DNA of 64,000 nt from Streptomyces flavotricini (GTDB taxonomy: Bacteria > Actinomycetota > Actinomycetes > Streptomycetales > Streptomycetaceae): NCBI RefSeq assembly GCF_020639365.1, contig NZ_JAINUL010000001.1, positions 1,663,344-1,727,343 of the forward strand, written 5' to 3'. A program made the translations under genes and the position numbers. Positions within the stretch are counted from its first letter, which is position 1, and the number at the start of each line of letters is the position of its first letter. Shown one piece after another: positions 34,947-43,837 of the stretch. The notes below the pieces were generated by a model. It made no database searches. It was given only the letters and a program-made list of their open reading frames with translations, and was not told where the DNA came from.

Positions 34947-35654
34947 TTGCCCCTGGCCGAACGCCACCTCACCCTGCGGCGTGACCCGCACTCCGGTGAA
35001 GTCCTCGCCCGCGGCGGCGACGCCGTCGCCCGCAGCATCCTTGAGCGCACCGGCTTCGTCCCCGTCATCCGCTACCACGACCGCTACCACCGGCTGCCGA
35101 AGAACCTCGACCCGGCCGAGGAAGAACGCCTGGCCACGCGCGCCGTGGCCCGCCTGGAGGCAGTCGGCTACCACGTCGAGGCGGACACCGCCTTTGTCAC
35201 CGAACACCGTGAGCCGTATTACCTGCCCCTCGGCGCCCAGGTCGCACACCTCGCCGCCCGTATCCGCGAAGCCGAGTCCACCGGCGACGTCGCGGCCGTT
35301 CTGACCGAGCTGACCGCCGACCACGACGGCATCCTGCCGGCCCTGGCCGACGTCCTGGCGGCCGCCGCCGACTTCTACGAGCATCTCGGCGATCCGGCCG
35401 ACGCCTACACCGCGAAGCGGCTGCGCTACCTGTCAGGGGAGCGGCTCGCCGTCATCGACGCCGACTTGCGCACCACGCGCAACGAACTCGCCGACCGGCA
35501 TACCACGCACCCCCACCGCCGACCCTGCACCAGCGAGGTCGGCCTCGGTGAGGCCGAGGCGTCAACCGTCTGTCCCTGCCCCGTCCCGGTCACCACCCCG
35601 TTGCCCTCCCCGCCGGCCGCGCTGCCGCCCGTCCCTGTCGGCCGGCACCGCTGA
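34947..35654 (+). CDS. Cargo protein fusing GF and helical modules (235 aa)
   Basis: TTG with AAGGGAG five nt upstream. Both recurring modules are present in one chain: GF module (ILERTGFVPVIRYHDRYHRL, helix ending LEAVGYHVEADTAF), then helical module (AESTGDVAAVLTELTADHDG, LADVLAAAADFYEHLGD, RYLSGERLAVIDADL). Cys/Pro-rich tail. The fusion suggests that the single-module proteins act together. Biochemical role unknown. Confidence 0.62.
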   Translation: MPLAERHLTLRRDPHSGEVLARGGDAVARSILERTGFVPVIRYHDRYHRLPKNLDPAEEERLATRAVARLEAVGYHVEADTAFVTEHREPYYLPLGAQVAHLAARIREAESTGDVAAVLTELTADHDGILPALADVLAAAADFYEHLGDPADAYTAKRLRYLSGERLAVIDADLRTTRNELADRHTTHPHRRPCTSEVGLGEAEASTVCPCPVPVTTPLPSPPAALPPVPVGRHR

Positions 35655-35686
35655 CCCACCCCGTCCCGTCCCGCCTTGAGGAATCC

Positions 35687-36436
35687 ATGCCCGCCCACCA
35701 CCACGACGAGCTCGGTGCCTTCGCCGCGATCCTCGCCCAGCTCCTGCCCGGCGCCTGGACCCACCAGCCCCGCCGGCACACCGCCCACGACGACCAGTTC
35801 TTCCTCGCCTCCGATGTGTGGGACTTGAACCAGGTCGCCGAAGCCATCGCCACCACCACCCTCACGCATGACGCCATCCTGGCCCGCGACGACGGCCTGC
35901 GCCTGTTCCTCATGGACCACCCCCGCCACGAGGACACCTTCCTCATCGCCGCCATGGCACCTGCGGACACGGCCGCCGAAGCCTTCCGCGGCGTACCCGA
36001 GCCGGACGGCATCGCGATATCCGACGACCCCGAGCAGGCCGCCGACGCCATCACCACCCGCCTCCTGCCCCGTTTCGAAGCCGCCCTCGCTCACGTCCGC
36101 GACAACGCCGCCCGCCTCACGGCCACTGCGGCCGGGCTGCACACCGTCGAGATGACCTGGACCGAGGACGGCGCCCTCACCGCCGCGGCCACCAGCGATA
36201 AGGCCGCCGGGGTCCTGGCCGCCAACGGGTTCGTCCACGCCCCAGACCGGCAGGCTTACGTCCTCTCCGGTGACGACACCGCCGTCCAGGCCCGCCACGT
36301 ACGCACCGCCGGCACCCAGCTCGCCGCCCTCGGCATCGGCGTCGCCCTGCGCCACCCCACGCCCATCACCACCGTGGACACGACGCCCGTCCCGGTCCCA
36401 CGCCAGCACGCGGCGGGCAAGGCCCGGTCCCGGTGA
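35687..36436 (+). CDS. Cargo protein, paralogue of the next gene (249 aa)
   Basis: ATG with GAGGA upstream. N-terminus LGAFAAILAQLLPGAWTHQP aligns with LAAYAGALATRLPGAWTTAY of the next protein, and both share DAILARDDGLRLFLMDHP / QAVLARGDSARLLLFDRP. The C-terminus carries a GF module (VLAANGFVHAPDRQAYVLSG then LAALGIGVALRH). A tandem duplication. Function unknown. Confidence 0.65.
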   Translation: MPAHHHDELGAFAAILAQLLPGAWTHQPRRHTAHDDQFFLASDVWDLNQVAEAIATTTLTHDAILARDDGLRLFLMDHPRHEDTFLIAAMAPADTAAEAFRGVPEPDGIAISDDPEQAADAITTRLLPRFEAALAHVRDNAARLTATAAGLHTVEMTWTEDGALTAAATSDKAAGVLAANGFVHAPDRQAYVLSGDDTAVQARHVRTAGTQLAALGIGVALRHPTPITTVDTTPVPVPRQHAAGKARSR

Positions 36437-36552
36437 AGGAGCCCGACGGCTCGCCGGACCCCCGCACGAACCTGATCGCGGGGGTGGGTCCGTCTCGCAC
36501 CAGCTGATGCCCTGGGCACCCGCCGCGTTCTTCCCTCCCGCCCGAGGAGCCC

Positions 36553-37308
36553 ATGTCCCCCGCACGCCCCGACCTGGCCGCCTACGCCGGAGCCCTCGCC
36601 ACCCGGCTGCCCGGCGCCTGGACCACCGCCTACAGCCGCAACGCCGCCTACGCCGACCAGCTCTCCACCACCGCGGCAGTCTGGGACGCGGGCGCCATCG
36701 GATACGCCGCGTCCAACTACGTGCTTGGCCACCAGGCCGTGCTCGCACGCGGTGACAGCGCCCGCCTGCTGCTCTTCGACCGGCCACTGCGCCCCCGCCA
36801 GTTCATGGTCGGCGCCCTGGAGCCGGACGCTCACCACGACGCCTTCCACGGCGTGGCCGAACCAGGCGGCATCACCGTCCCTGCCGACCCCGCCCGAGCC
36901 GCCGCCCAGGTCGCCCGCCGCTTGCTGCCCCGCTACGAGGACGCCCTGCGCCAGGTCTGGCACAACACAGCGCACCCTCCGCCGCGGCGGCCGGCACCAC
37001 CTGTGATCCCCGGGATGGTGAGCATCGCCTGGTATCCGGACGGCGTGGTCGGCGCCGTCACCGGCCTCCGCGACGCCACCTCCGCCCTGTACGGCGCCGG
37101 GTTCCAATTCCACCCCTACCAGCGGATGTTCCTGCTGCCCGCCTCCCTGGGCGACCGCGAGCAGATAGCCCGCATCTACGTGGCCGCCCAGCACCTGGCC
37201 CGGATCGGCGTCGGTGTCACGGTGCGCCCCGCCCCGGCCGCCACTCCCGCGACGCAGCCCGCCCCGCTCCCGGCCCTGCCGACCGCCGTGTCCGCGCCAG
37301 GCCGCTGA
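36553..37308 (+). CDS. Cargo protein, paralogue of the preceding gene (251 aa)
   Basis: ATG directly behind GAGGAG. Same three-part plan as the 35687 protein: LPGAW N-terminus, RLLLFDRPLRPRQFMVGALE middle, C-terminal GF module (ALYGAGFQFHPYQRMFLLPA, then HLARIGVGVTVRP). The paralogues have clearly diverged, so duplication is old. No catalytic motif seen. Confidence 0.65.
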   Translation: MSPARPDLAAYAGALATRLPGAWTTAYSRNAAYADQLSTTAAVWDAGAIGYAASNYVLGHQAVLARGDSARLLLFDRPLRPRQFMVGALEPDAHHDAFHGVAEPGGITVPADPARAAAQVARRLLPRYEDALRQVWHNTAHPPPRRPAPPVIPGMVSIAWYPDGVVGAVTGLRDATSALYGAGFQFHPYQRMFLLPASLGDREQIARIYVAAQHLARIGVGVTVRPAPAATPATQPAPLPALPTAVSAPGR

Positions 37309-37343
37309 CCCCAACCCCGCCCCCCTTTTGAAGGAGTCCCGCC

Positions 37344-37739
37344 TTGGGCAATCTCGCCGATGAATCCGGCACCGACGTCGAGATCTATCGCCGGGCCTTC
37401 ACTCCCGACGCCATCCACATCGTCAGCCGCACCGACGCTCCCGAAGAACTCCTGGCCCTCCTCGACAGCGCCGGTCTGGAACGCAAGACCGAGGCCATCT
37501 ACACCTGGCACGAAACCCCCCAGGGTCTGAGCGAGGCCGCACAGAAGCAGCTGGTCACCTGCGCCGTGCTCCCGCTGCTGATCGCCGACTACAAGGTCAA
37601 CATCGACCCCGACGTCTACGACGTGACCGCCTGGGCGCAGACCCTGCGCGAGCACCGCACCACCCAGGCCCAGGCTGCAGGAGCGCCGGCCCTTCCGCCC
37701 CCAGGCCCGGCAGGCCCCCGCCCCGGCCGTACCCGCTGA
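37344..37739 (+). CDS. Hypothetical protein (131 aa)
   Basis: TTG with AAGGAG seven nt upstream. Alpha/beta N-terminal two thirds (TDVEIYRRAFTPDAIHIVSR, LLALLDSAGLERKTEAIYTW), resembling a variant of the GF module without the GF pair. Pro-rich tail. A hairpin follows the stop. Function unknown. Confidence 0.6.
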   Translation: MGNLADESGTDVEIYRRAFTPDAIHIVSRTDAPEELLALLDSAGLERKTEAIYTWHETPQGLSEAAQKQLVTCAVLPLLIADYKVNIDPDVYDVTAWAQTLREHRTTQAQAAGAPALPPPGPAGPRPGRTR

Positions 37740-37758
37740 CCCCCAGTTCTCAGCCAAG

Positions 37759-37792
37759 TGCCCGGTCCGGCCCGGCGGGGCTGGACCGGGCA
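37759..37792 (+). terminator. Hairpin, probable terminator or attenuator
   Basis: Perfect 10-bp stem TGCCCGGTCC / GGACCGGGCA (37759-37768 and 37783-37792), 14-nt loop, 19 bp after a stop codon and before the next small gene. Confidence 0.6.
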
Positions 37793-37816
37793 ACCTCACC
37801 CACCGGAGCTTCCACG

Positions 37817-37999
37817 ATCCCCAAGCCCTCGCGGCTGCCAGCACCGATCACGGCAGACCGCCGCCCGCGCCTGGCCGCTTTCCTGATGCGCCGCTACCTG
37901 CGCGCCGTGACCGCCGTCGGCACCGGCCGCCACCACGTACGCGCCCCCGGCCCTTTCGGCGCGCTGGATGAATCCCGCCGCCGATCCCCTCACCCCTGA
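37817..37999 (+). CDS. Small basic protein (60 aa), apparent ATC start
   Basis: GGAG lies eight nt before ATC 37817, which opens a 60-codon frame: IPKPSRLPAPITADRRPRLA, then AFLMRRYLRAVTAVGTGRH. Strongly basic (Arg-rich), possibly nucleic-acid-binding. It fills the gap between two operon genes. The start is non-canonical and the gene is short, so it is tentative. Confidence 0.45.
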   Translation: MPKPSRLPAPITADRRPRLAAFLMRRYLRAVTAVGTGRHHVRAPGPFGALDESRRRSPHP

Positions 38000-38016
38000 C
38001 CACAACCGGGAGGACC

Positions 38017-38394
38017 ATGACCGACCCGACCCCCGATCCCGTGCTGCTTGCACGGCACATCGCCCAGCAGATCGGCCAGCTCACCGACCACCTTGCCGTC
38101 GCGCCGCCTCGGCAGGCCGCCCAGATCCTCGGGCACGTCCTGGCACCCGACGGTGTCCTCGACGGGATTACCGGGCTGGTCGCCGCCGGATCCCGCTTCG
38201 CCAAGGACCGCGCCATCTCCGGAGCTCTGCCGCCGGAGGTGTGGCTCGCCCTCGGCCGCGCCTCGAACGATCTCGACGCCATATGCGGTGACCTCGCCGA
38301 ACACACCGAAGACATCCACCGGCTCACCCAGACCCCGGCAACCGCCCCAGCCCGGCCGGTCGCATCCGCCCTCGTCGCGCGGAGGCACCGGTGA
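38017..38394 (+). CDS. Cargo protein with helical module (125 aa)
   Basis: ATG with GGGAGGA two nt upstream. Nearly all helical module: APPRQAAQILGHVLAPDGVL, DGITGLVAAGSRFAKDR, ALGRASNDLDAICGDLAEH. Stop overlaps the GTG of the first DUF317 gene, so they are coupled. Confidence 0.6.
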   Translation: MTDPTPDPVLLARHIAQQIGQLTDHLAVAPPRQAAQILGHVLAPDGVLDGITGLVAAGSRFAKDRAISGALPPEVWLALGRASNDLDAICGDLAEHTEDIHRLTQTPATAPARPVASALVARRHR

Positions 38395-39209
38395 AGAAGC
38401 AGCAGTGGACCGGCTGGGGCCCGTCCGCCGACCAGCCGGAACAGCACTACCTGATCGAACCCCGCCACCTCGGCGGCAGCGGCGACCCCCGCTACATCGC
38501 CGAGTACCTGCGCGCCTCCGGCTGGAGCGACCACACCCGCAGTGGCGGGCCGTACGTCTTCGAGAGCCCCGACCGCACCGTGCGCAGCGGCTACGACCCC
38601 ACCACGATGGCCGGCGGCTGGACCGTCTCCGGGCAAGCGGTCGGCGAACACCAGGCGGCCTGGCACGCCACGTTCACCATGGCCGTGCCCGTCGAGATCG
38701 TCGCCGGCCTGACCGACAGCCTGACCAAACCGCGCTCCGCGCACGCCCCCAACGTGTGGGCCCCGCTCGAGGAGCACGGCTGGGAGACCGAACGCGGACA
38801 GCACTTCACCGCCGTCTCGCCGGACCGCAACTCCTGGGTTCAGTACCACCAGAACGAACCCGGCCAGGCGCACTGGTGGGCAGGCGCCCGCACCGAGTAC
38901 GGCCGCGCCTGGGACGCGGTGTTCACCTCCACCACGCCCCTCCACCTCGTCCAGGGCTTCTCAGCAGCGCTCGCCGACCCGACCCCGGTGATGCGGCCCC
39001 GCGGACACGTACCCGCCACCAAGTGGATCAAGGCCACGTCCGTGTCGGTCCGGCCCTCCGAGCTCGGTGCGTGGCAGCAGGCCCGGATCACCGCGGCCCG
39101 CGCAGCTTCCTGGGCCCGCAACTCCTGGGCCGCCGCCCGCCCCCGCCAGCACACCCCCACCCCCACCGCCGGCCCGCCCGCGGCAGCAGGCGCACGTGGC
39201 CGCCGGTAA
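38391..39209 (+). CDS. DUF317 domain protein
   Basis: 272 aa, GTG in a GTGA overlap. Two DUF317-type halves: EPRHLGGSGDPRYIAEYLRA, ESPDRTVRSGYDP, FTMAVPVEIVAGLTDSL in the first; FTAVSPDRNSWVQYHQNEP and FTSTTPLHLVQGFSAALADP in the second. Ala/Pro tail. Function unknown; the following gene is a paralogue in tandem. Confidence 0.82.
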   Translation: MKKQQWTGWGPSADQPEQHYLIEPRHLGGSGDPRYIAEYLRASGWSDHTRSGGPYVFESPDRTVRSGYDPTTMAGGWTVSGQAVGEHQAAWHATFTMAVPVEIVAGLTDSLTKPRSAHAPNVWAPLEEHGWETERGQHFTAVSPDRNSWVQYHQNEPGQAHWWAGARTEYGRAWDAVFTSTTPLHLVQGFSAALADPTPVMRPRGHVPATKWIKATSVSVRPSELGAWQQARITAARAASWARNSWAAARPRQHTPTPTAGPPAAAGARGRR

Positions 39210-39236
39210 CGCCTGGAAGGAGAAGCCTCGCCCTCT

Positions 39237-40058
39237 GTGAGCATCAGTGAGCGGCAGTTGGCCGCCTTCGCCGCCGACCACAACGTCTACGGCTCACCCG
39301 TCAGCCCCCGATACCTCGCCGGCCGCGGGGATCCCCGGCACATCACCCACACCCTGTGGGCCGCCGGTTGGACCAATTCCTCTGACCCCCTGCACCCGGC
39401 CCTGCGCATGACCAGCCCCGACCGCAGCCTGCGCCTCGACGTCGACTTCGCCGAGGAACGCTACGGCTGGAGGGTCAGTACCGAGTTCGGCCACAGCTAC
39501 TGGTCGGCCTCGTTCAGTACCAGCACTCCGGTGGAGATCGTGGCCGGTCTGACCGACGCCCTCATGCGACCCGAACCCGACACTCCGGCCCTCCCGGTCG
39601 CCGACATCCTCACCGCCCGCGGCTGGGAGCACACCACCGACGAGACCCAGACGCAGAGCCTGCTCTCCCCGGACGGCACCGTCCACGCCGAGCTGCGCGT
39701 CTCCCCGTCCATCGGGGTAACCGGCTGGCAGTTCATCGCCGCCTCCCACCATGGCGAGTTCGGCCCCCGAGGAGTGCTGTGGCGGGCCGACTTCCGCGAG
39801 ACCACCCCGCCCCACCTCCTGGCCGCGTTCACCGCTGCCGTGTGCCACCCCGCCCCCGCCCTGCGCGCACGCTTCGACCACGCTTCCAGCCCCCACGTGC
39901 ACGTCGACGAGGAGTTCGTCATCGGCGATGCCATGGTCGCCGTCCACAAGCAGCGCCTGGCCCACGCCCGACGCATGCGGCCCCGCCCCGTCCAGCACGC
40001 CCCGGGCCCGGCGATCCCCGTACCCGCAACCCCGGCCACAGCCAGCCCCGCCCGATAG
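39237..40058 (+). CDS. DUF317 domain protein, tandem paralogue
   Basis: 273 aa from GTG. Same two-half plan as the preceding gene: VSPRYLAGRGDPRHITHTLW, TSPDRSLRLDVDF, STSTPVEIVAGLTDALMRP; then LLSPDGTVHAELRV and ETTPPHLLAAFTAAVC. Third DUF317 copy in the element counting 5282. Tandem copies with different sequences suggest different binding partners. Confidence 0.82.
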   Translation: MSISERQLAAFAADHNVYGSPVSPRYLAGRGDPRHITHTLWAAGWTNSSDPLHPALRMTSPDRSLRLDVDFAEERYGWRVSTEFGHSYWSASFSTSTPVEIVAGLTDALMRPEPDTPALPVADILTARGWEHTTDETQTQSLLSPDGTVHAELRVSPSIGVTGWQFIAASHHGEFGPRGVLWRADFRETTPPHLLAAFTAAVCHPAPALRARFDHASSPHVHVDEEFVIGDAMVAVHKQRLAHARRMRPRPVQHAPGPAIPVPATPATASPAR

Positions 40059-40098
40059 GGCCCGCCTCCTCTGTTTCTGCTCCAGGAAGCCGTACCGC

Positions 40099-40689
40099 GT
40101 GCCCCTGCCTCCCGACGAAATACAACACCGCTCCCTTGACCGGCTCGCCCGGTACATCAAGGAGGCCGAGGAGATCCTCGCGTCCTGGGACGCGTACTCC
40201 GGCGAGCACACCGACGCCGACGGCTGGCCCCACGACCCCACCGCCTACGACACCCGGCAACGCCGTCGCGACGCCGACACCTGGCGCGCCTTCACCCGGA
40301 TCCGCAGCACCGCTGCCTCCTACCTGCTCACCGCGGACCGACAGCTGCGGCAGCTCCCCGGGACCGCCGCCGCACCCCATTGGGCCTGGCAGCTGAAGGA
40401 ACTACGCACATCGCTCGACGCGATCCACACACTCCAGGCCGAGTGGCCCGCCACGCTCAACACCCCGCCAGAGCCGGCGCTGCCGGGCACCGAGGCGTGG
40501 GCCGAGACGCAGGCCGAACGCAACGCAGAGGCCTGGCACCACCTCTACACCTGGGCCGGCCACGGCCACGCCGTCCTGGACATCCACACCGCCACCCAGC
40601 ACCACCGGCCCCGCGCCGTCCCCATTACGACAGCGGTCGCCACCACCCCCGTACCCCGGCCGGCCCCCATCTCCAGGAGACCCCTCTGA
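40099..40689 (+). CDS. Hypothetical helical protein (196 aa)
   Basis: GTG with AGGAAG nine nt upstream. Long helices, Trp-rich (SLDRLARYIKEAEEILASWD, WHHLYTWAGHGHAVLDIHTA), Pro-rich tail. No recognised domain. Its stop overlaps a CTG that starts a 38-codon frame. Confidence 0.58.
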   Translation: MPLPPDEIQHRSLDRLARYIKEAEEILASWDAYSGEHTDADGWPHDPTAYDTRQRRRDADTWRAFTRIRSTAASYLLTADRQLRQLPGTAAAPHWAWQLKELRTSLDAIHTLQAEWPATLNTPPEPALPGTEAWAETQAERNAEAWHHLYTWAGHGHAVLDIHTATQHHRPRAVPITTAVATTPVPRPAPISRRPL

Positions 40690-40802
40690 CCTACACCGAA
40701 GGCCCCCTCATCGAACGGTGCCTCGTCTATCCCCGCCACCGGGGACGACACCCGCTCCCTGCCACGCCCGCTGACCTCCTCTTTCTGGAACCGCCCTCTT
40801 GA
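40686..40802 (+). CDS. Very small ORF (38 aa), apparent CTG start
   Basis: CTG in a CTGA overlap, with AGGAG six nt upstream. Encodes TYTEGPLIERCLVYPRHRGR and a tail ending FLEPPS. The TGA overlaps the TTG of the coupling ATPase, so its main role may be translational coupling. Tentative. Confidence 0.42.
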   Translation: MTYTEGPLIERCLVYPRHRGRHPLPATPADLLFLEPPS

Positions 40803-42598
40803 CCAACTCCCCCTCCAGCTCCGGAAACGACGGCTACGACATAGCCTTCAAGGCACTGCTCGGCGCCATGGCCGTCATCATCCCCGCATCCTCCCTGGCC
40901 TGGCTCGGCGGCAACGCCCTCGCCTGGGCCACCGACGCCGGCGACTGGGTGCCCTACCAGCCGGCCGCCGCCCTCCTCCACCCCGACCAGCTGTGGCCCG
41001 CCGCGGATGAGACCGCGCTGCTGATCGCCACCCGCATGCTGCCCGCCATAGCCCTCATCGCGCTCGTCCTGGGCGGGCTCACCTGGTGGCGGCGCCGCAG
41101 TGGCGCCGGCGGCGGGGGCAAGCGGAAACGTATCGCCGGGATGGCCAAGCGGTCCGACATCGAGCCGCTGCTGGCCAAGGCCATCACCGCCAAGGCCCGC
41201 TCCCTGCGCCCGAGCCTCAAGCACGCCAAAAGCATCGACGCCAAGGACACCGGCATCCTCCTCGGCAACCTCCAGGGCAGCCGGCACGAGGTCCGGATGG
41301 GGTACGAGGACGTCGCCGTCGCCATCATGGCGCCCCGCTCCGGCAAGACGACCTGCCTGGCGATCCCCGCCATCCTGGGTGCGCCCGGCCCGGTCCTGCT
41401 CACCTCGAACAAGGCGGCTGGCGACGCCTACACCGCCACCCTCGACGCCCGCGGCCAGGTCGGCCGGGTGTGGTCCATGGACCCCCAGCAGATCGCCCAC
41501 GCCGAACGCACCATGTGGTGGAACCCCCTCGCCGACGCCCGCACCCTCGACGGAGCGGGCCGCTTGGCCGGGCACTTCCTCGCCGCGAGCGTGGACGCCT
41601 CCCAGCAGGGCGACTTCTGGTCCAAAGCCGGATCCAACATCCTGTCCCAGCTCTTCCTCGCCGCCGCGCTCGACGAACGGCCGATCACGGACGTGATGCA
41701 GTGGCTGGCGTTCCCCGCCGACCGTACGCCACTGGACATCCTGCGCGACCACAAGTTCACCGCAGTCGCTTCCCAGTTGAAGGGAACCGTCGAAGGCCCA
41801 CCGGAAACCCGAGACGGCATCTACGAGACCGCCCGCCAGTACGCCGCCGCCCTCCTCAACAGCGAGATCGCCGCCTGGGCCACCCCACAGAAGGGTGTAC
41901 CGGAGTTCCGGCCCGCCGAGTTCGTCACCTCCCTCGACACACTGTTCCTACTCAGCAAAGACGGCGGTGGCGGCGCCTCGGCGCTGATCGCGGCGTGCGC
42001 GGACTCGGTGATGCGAGCAGCGACCGCCCAGGCCGAACGCGCCGGCGGACGCCTGGACCCGCCGATGCTGGCGATCCTCGACGAGGCCGCCAACGTGTGC
42101 AAGATCTCGGACTTGCCCGACCTGTACTCCCACCTCGGCTCCCGCGGGATCATCCCGATCACCATCCTGCAGTCCTACCGGCAAGGCCAGAAAGTGTGGG
42201 GAGACGCCGGCATGGACGCCATGTGGTCCGCGTCCACCGTCAAGGTGATCGGCTCCGGCATCGACGACCCGGACTTCGCCGACAAGCTCAGCAGGCTCAT
42301 AGGCGACCACGACGTCGAGACGAAGTCCACCTCCGTCTCCGACTCGGGCAAGTCCACCTCCATCAGCATGCGGCAGGAGCGGATCCTGCCAGCGGATGCC
42401 ATCCGCGCGCTGCCGAAGGGCACCGCGCTGTGCTTCGCCACCGGCATGCGGGCCGCCATGCTCGACCTGCGGCCCTGGTACCTGGAACCCGGCGCCAAGG
42501 AGCTGTCCGCAGCCTCTGCCGCCACGTCGAAGGCGATCACCGCTCGCGCGGTCGCCAAAGCCGCACCGCGCCAGTCCGACTTCGGAACCGCCGCATGA
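40799..42598 (+). CDS. VirD4/TraG-type conjugation coupling ATPase
   Basis: 599 aa, TTG in a TTGA overlap. Two N-terminal membrane helices (KALLGAMAVIIPASSLAWLG; MLPAIALIALVLGGLTWW). Walker A IMAPRSGKTTCLAIPA (about 180-195), Walker B LAILDEAANVCKI (about 425), then ITILQSYRQGQKVWG. VirD4 proteins hand the relaxase-DNA complex to the type IV channel. Typical length. It is separated from the VirB-like genes by 16 kb of cargo genes. Confidence 0.9.
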   Translation: MTNSPSSSGNDGYDIAFKALLGAMAVIIPASSLAWLGGNALAWATDAGDWVPYQPAAALLHPDQLWPAADETALLIATRMLPAIALIALVLGGLTWWRRRSGAGGGGKRKRIAGMAKRSDIEPLLAKAITAKARSLRPSLKHAKSIDAKDTGILLGNLQGSRHEVRMGYEDVAVAIMAPRSGKTTCLAIPAILGAPGPVLLTSNKAAGDAYTATLDARGQVGRVWSMDPQQIAHAERTMWWNPLADARTLDGAGRLAGHFLAASVDASQQGDFWSKAGSNILSQLFLAAALDERPITDVMQWLAFPADRTPLDILRDHKFTAVASQLKGTVEGPPETRDGIYETARQYAAALLNSEIAAWATPQKGVPEFRPAEFVTSLDTLFLLSKDGGGGASALIAACADSVMRAATAQAERAGGRLDPPMLAILDEAANVCKISDLPDLYSHLGSRGIIPITILQSYRQGQKVWGDAGMDAMWSASTVKVIGSGIDDPDFADKLSRLIGDHDVETKSTSVSDSGKSTSISMRQERILPADAIRALPKGTALCFATGMRAAMLDLRPWYLEPGAKELSAASAATSKAITARAVAKAAPRQSDFGTAA

Positions 42599-43836
42599 GG
42601 GCGCACAACCGGTTCGTCCTGGACCTCTTCGCCGGCCCGGGAGGCTGGAGCCACCCGTTGAAGGTGTTCGGCATACGCGAAGTCGGGCTCGAGTGGGATG
42701 AATGGGCCTGCAAGACCCGGGCCGCTGCCGGGCAGTTGACAATCCGAACCGATGTGGCCCTGTATCCGACCCGACCGCTGACCGGCCGGACCTGGGGATG
42801 CCTGGCGTCGCCTCCCTGTCAGGCATGGTCGATGGCCGGCAAACGCCTGGGGCTGGTGGACCAGCCTCTGGTGCACCAAGCCGTCGCCGACCTCGCGACC
42901 GGGCGTGACACCCGGGCCAAGCTCCTGACCGCATGCAAGGACGTACGGTCGCTGCTGGCTGCCGAGCCGATGCGCTACCTCCACGCCCTCAACACCGTGG
43001 GCGAGCCGGATTGGATCGCAATGGAGGAAGTCCCCGACGTCCTTCCCCTGTGGAAGCAATACGCGGCCATTCTGCGCACCTGGGGGTTCTCGGTATGGAC
43101 GGGGATTCTCAACGCCGCCGACTACGGCGTGCCCCAGACCCGGCGCCGGGCGATCCTCCTCGCTTCCCGCGTCCGTACCGCCGAACCGCCAGCGCCCACC
43201 CACGCGCGGGCCGCAGAACCGGAGTCCCTGTTCGGGCCGGGCCGCGAACGGTGGGTGTCGATGGCAGACGCGCTCGGCTGGGGCGCCACCGACCGGCCCA
43301 CCCCGACCGTTTGCGCCGGCGGCGGCCCGGGCGGCGGCCCTGAACCCTGGCCCTCCGGCGCCCGGAAGACACTCGCCGATGCCCGCGACCGCGGCCGATG
43401 GAGACACCCGGCCCCCGGCCGCACCGACGGTCACACCCGGCCCGGCGGCCCGGCCAGGAAGACCACGGGTGAAGCGGGCTGGTCCTGGTCGCTACGGAGC
43501 AACAACCAGGCCAACGCCACTATCCGCACCGTCGACGAGCCGGCCGGGACGCTGTTCTTCGGGCACCGCGCCAACGAGTGCGTGTGGGTGGCCGAACCCA
43601 CCGCCGCGGAGCCGGACGTGGACGCCCCTTCGGGTCCGGCGCCGGAAGCGATCCGGATCACCGCTTCCGAAGCCGGTGCCCTGCAGTCCTTCCCGGCCGA
43701 CTACCCGTGGCAGGGCAATAAGGGCCAGCGGTTCTCGCAGATCGGCAACGCCGTCCCGCCCCGCCTGGCCGCCCACCTCCTCGCCCCGCACGTGGGCGTC
43801 ACACTCACCCGCGACGACTTCACCCTGGCCGCCTAA
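42595..43836 (+). CDS. C5-cytosine DNA methyltransferase
   Basis: 413 aa, ATG in an ATGA overlap with the coupling ATPase. Motif I LDLFAGPGG (9-17), motif IV SPPCQAWS with catalytic Cys75, motif VI as MEEVPDV instead of the usual ENV, motif VIII PQTRRRAILLAS, motif X IGNAVPPRLAAHL. No cognate restriction gene is adjacent. Probably protects the transferred DNA in new hosts. C-terminal tail LTRDDFTLAA is shared with the N-methyltransferase at 16334. Confidence 0.9.
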   Translation: MRAHNRFVLDLFAGPGGWSHPLKVFGIREVGLEWDEWACKTRAAAGQLTIRTDVALYPTRPLTGRTWGCLASPPCQAWSMAGKRLGLVDQPLVHQAVADLATGRDTRAKLLTACKDVRSLLAAEPMRYLHALNTVGEPDWIAMEEVPDVLPLWKQYAAILRTWGFSVWTGILNAADYGVPQTRRRAILLASRVRTAEPPAPTHARAAEPESLFGPGRERWVSMADALGWGATDRPTPTVCAGGGPGGGPEPWPSGARKTLADARDRGRWRHPAPGRTDGHTRPGGPARKTTGEAGWSWSLRSNNQANATIRTVDEPAGTLFFGHRANECVWVAEPTAAEPDVDAPSGPAPEAIRITASEAGALQSFPADYPWQGNKGQRFSQIGNAVPPRLAAHLLAPHVGVTLTRDDFTLAA

Positions 43837-43837
43837 A

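Noticed and set aside
41086..43836. 916-codon frame ending in the C5 methyltransferase
   Set aside because: Its first half is an Arg/Pro-rich shadow of the coupling ATPase. The methyltransferase starts at ATG 42595.
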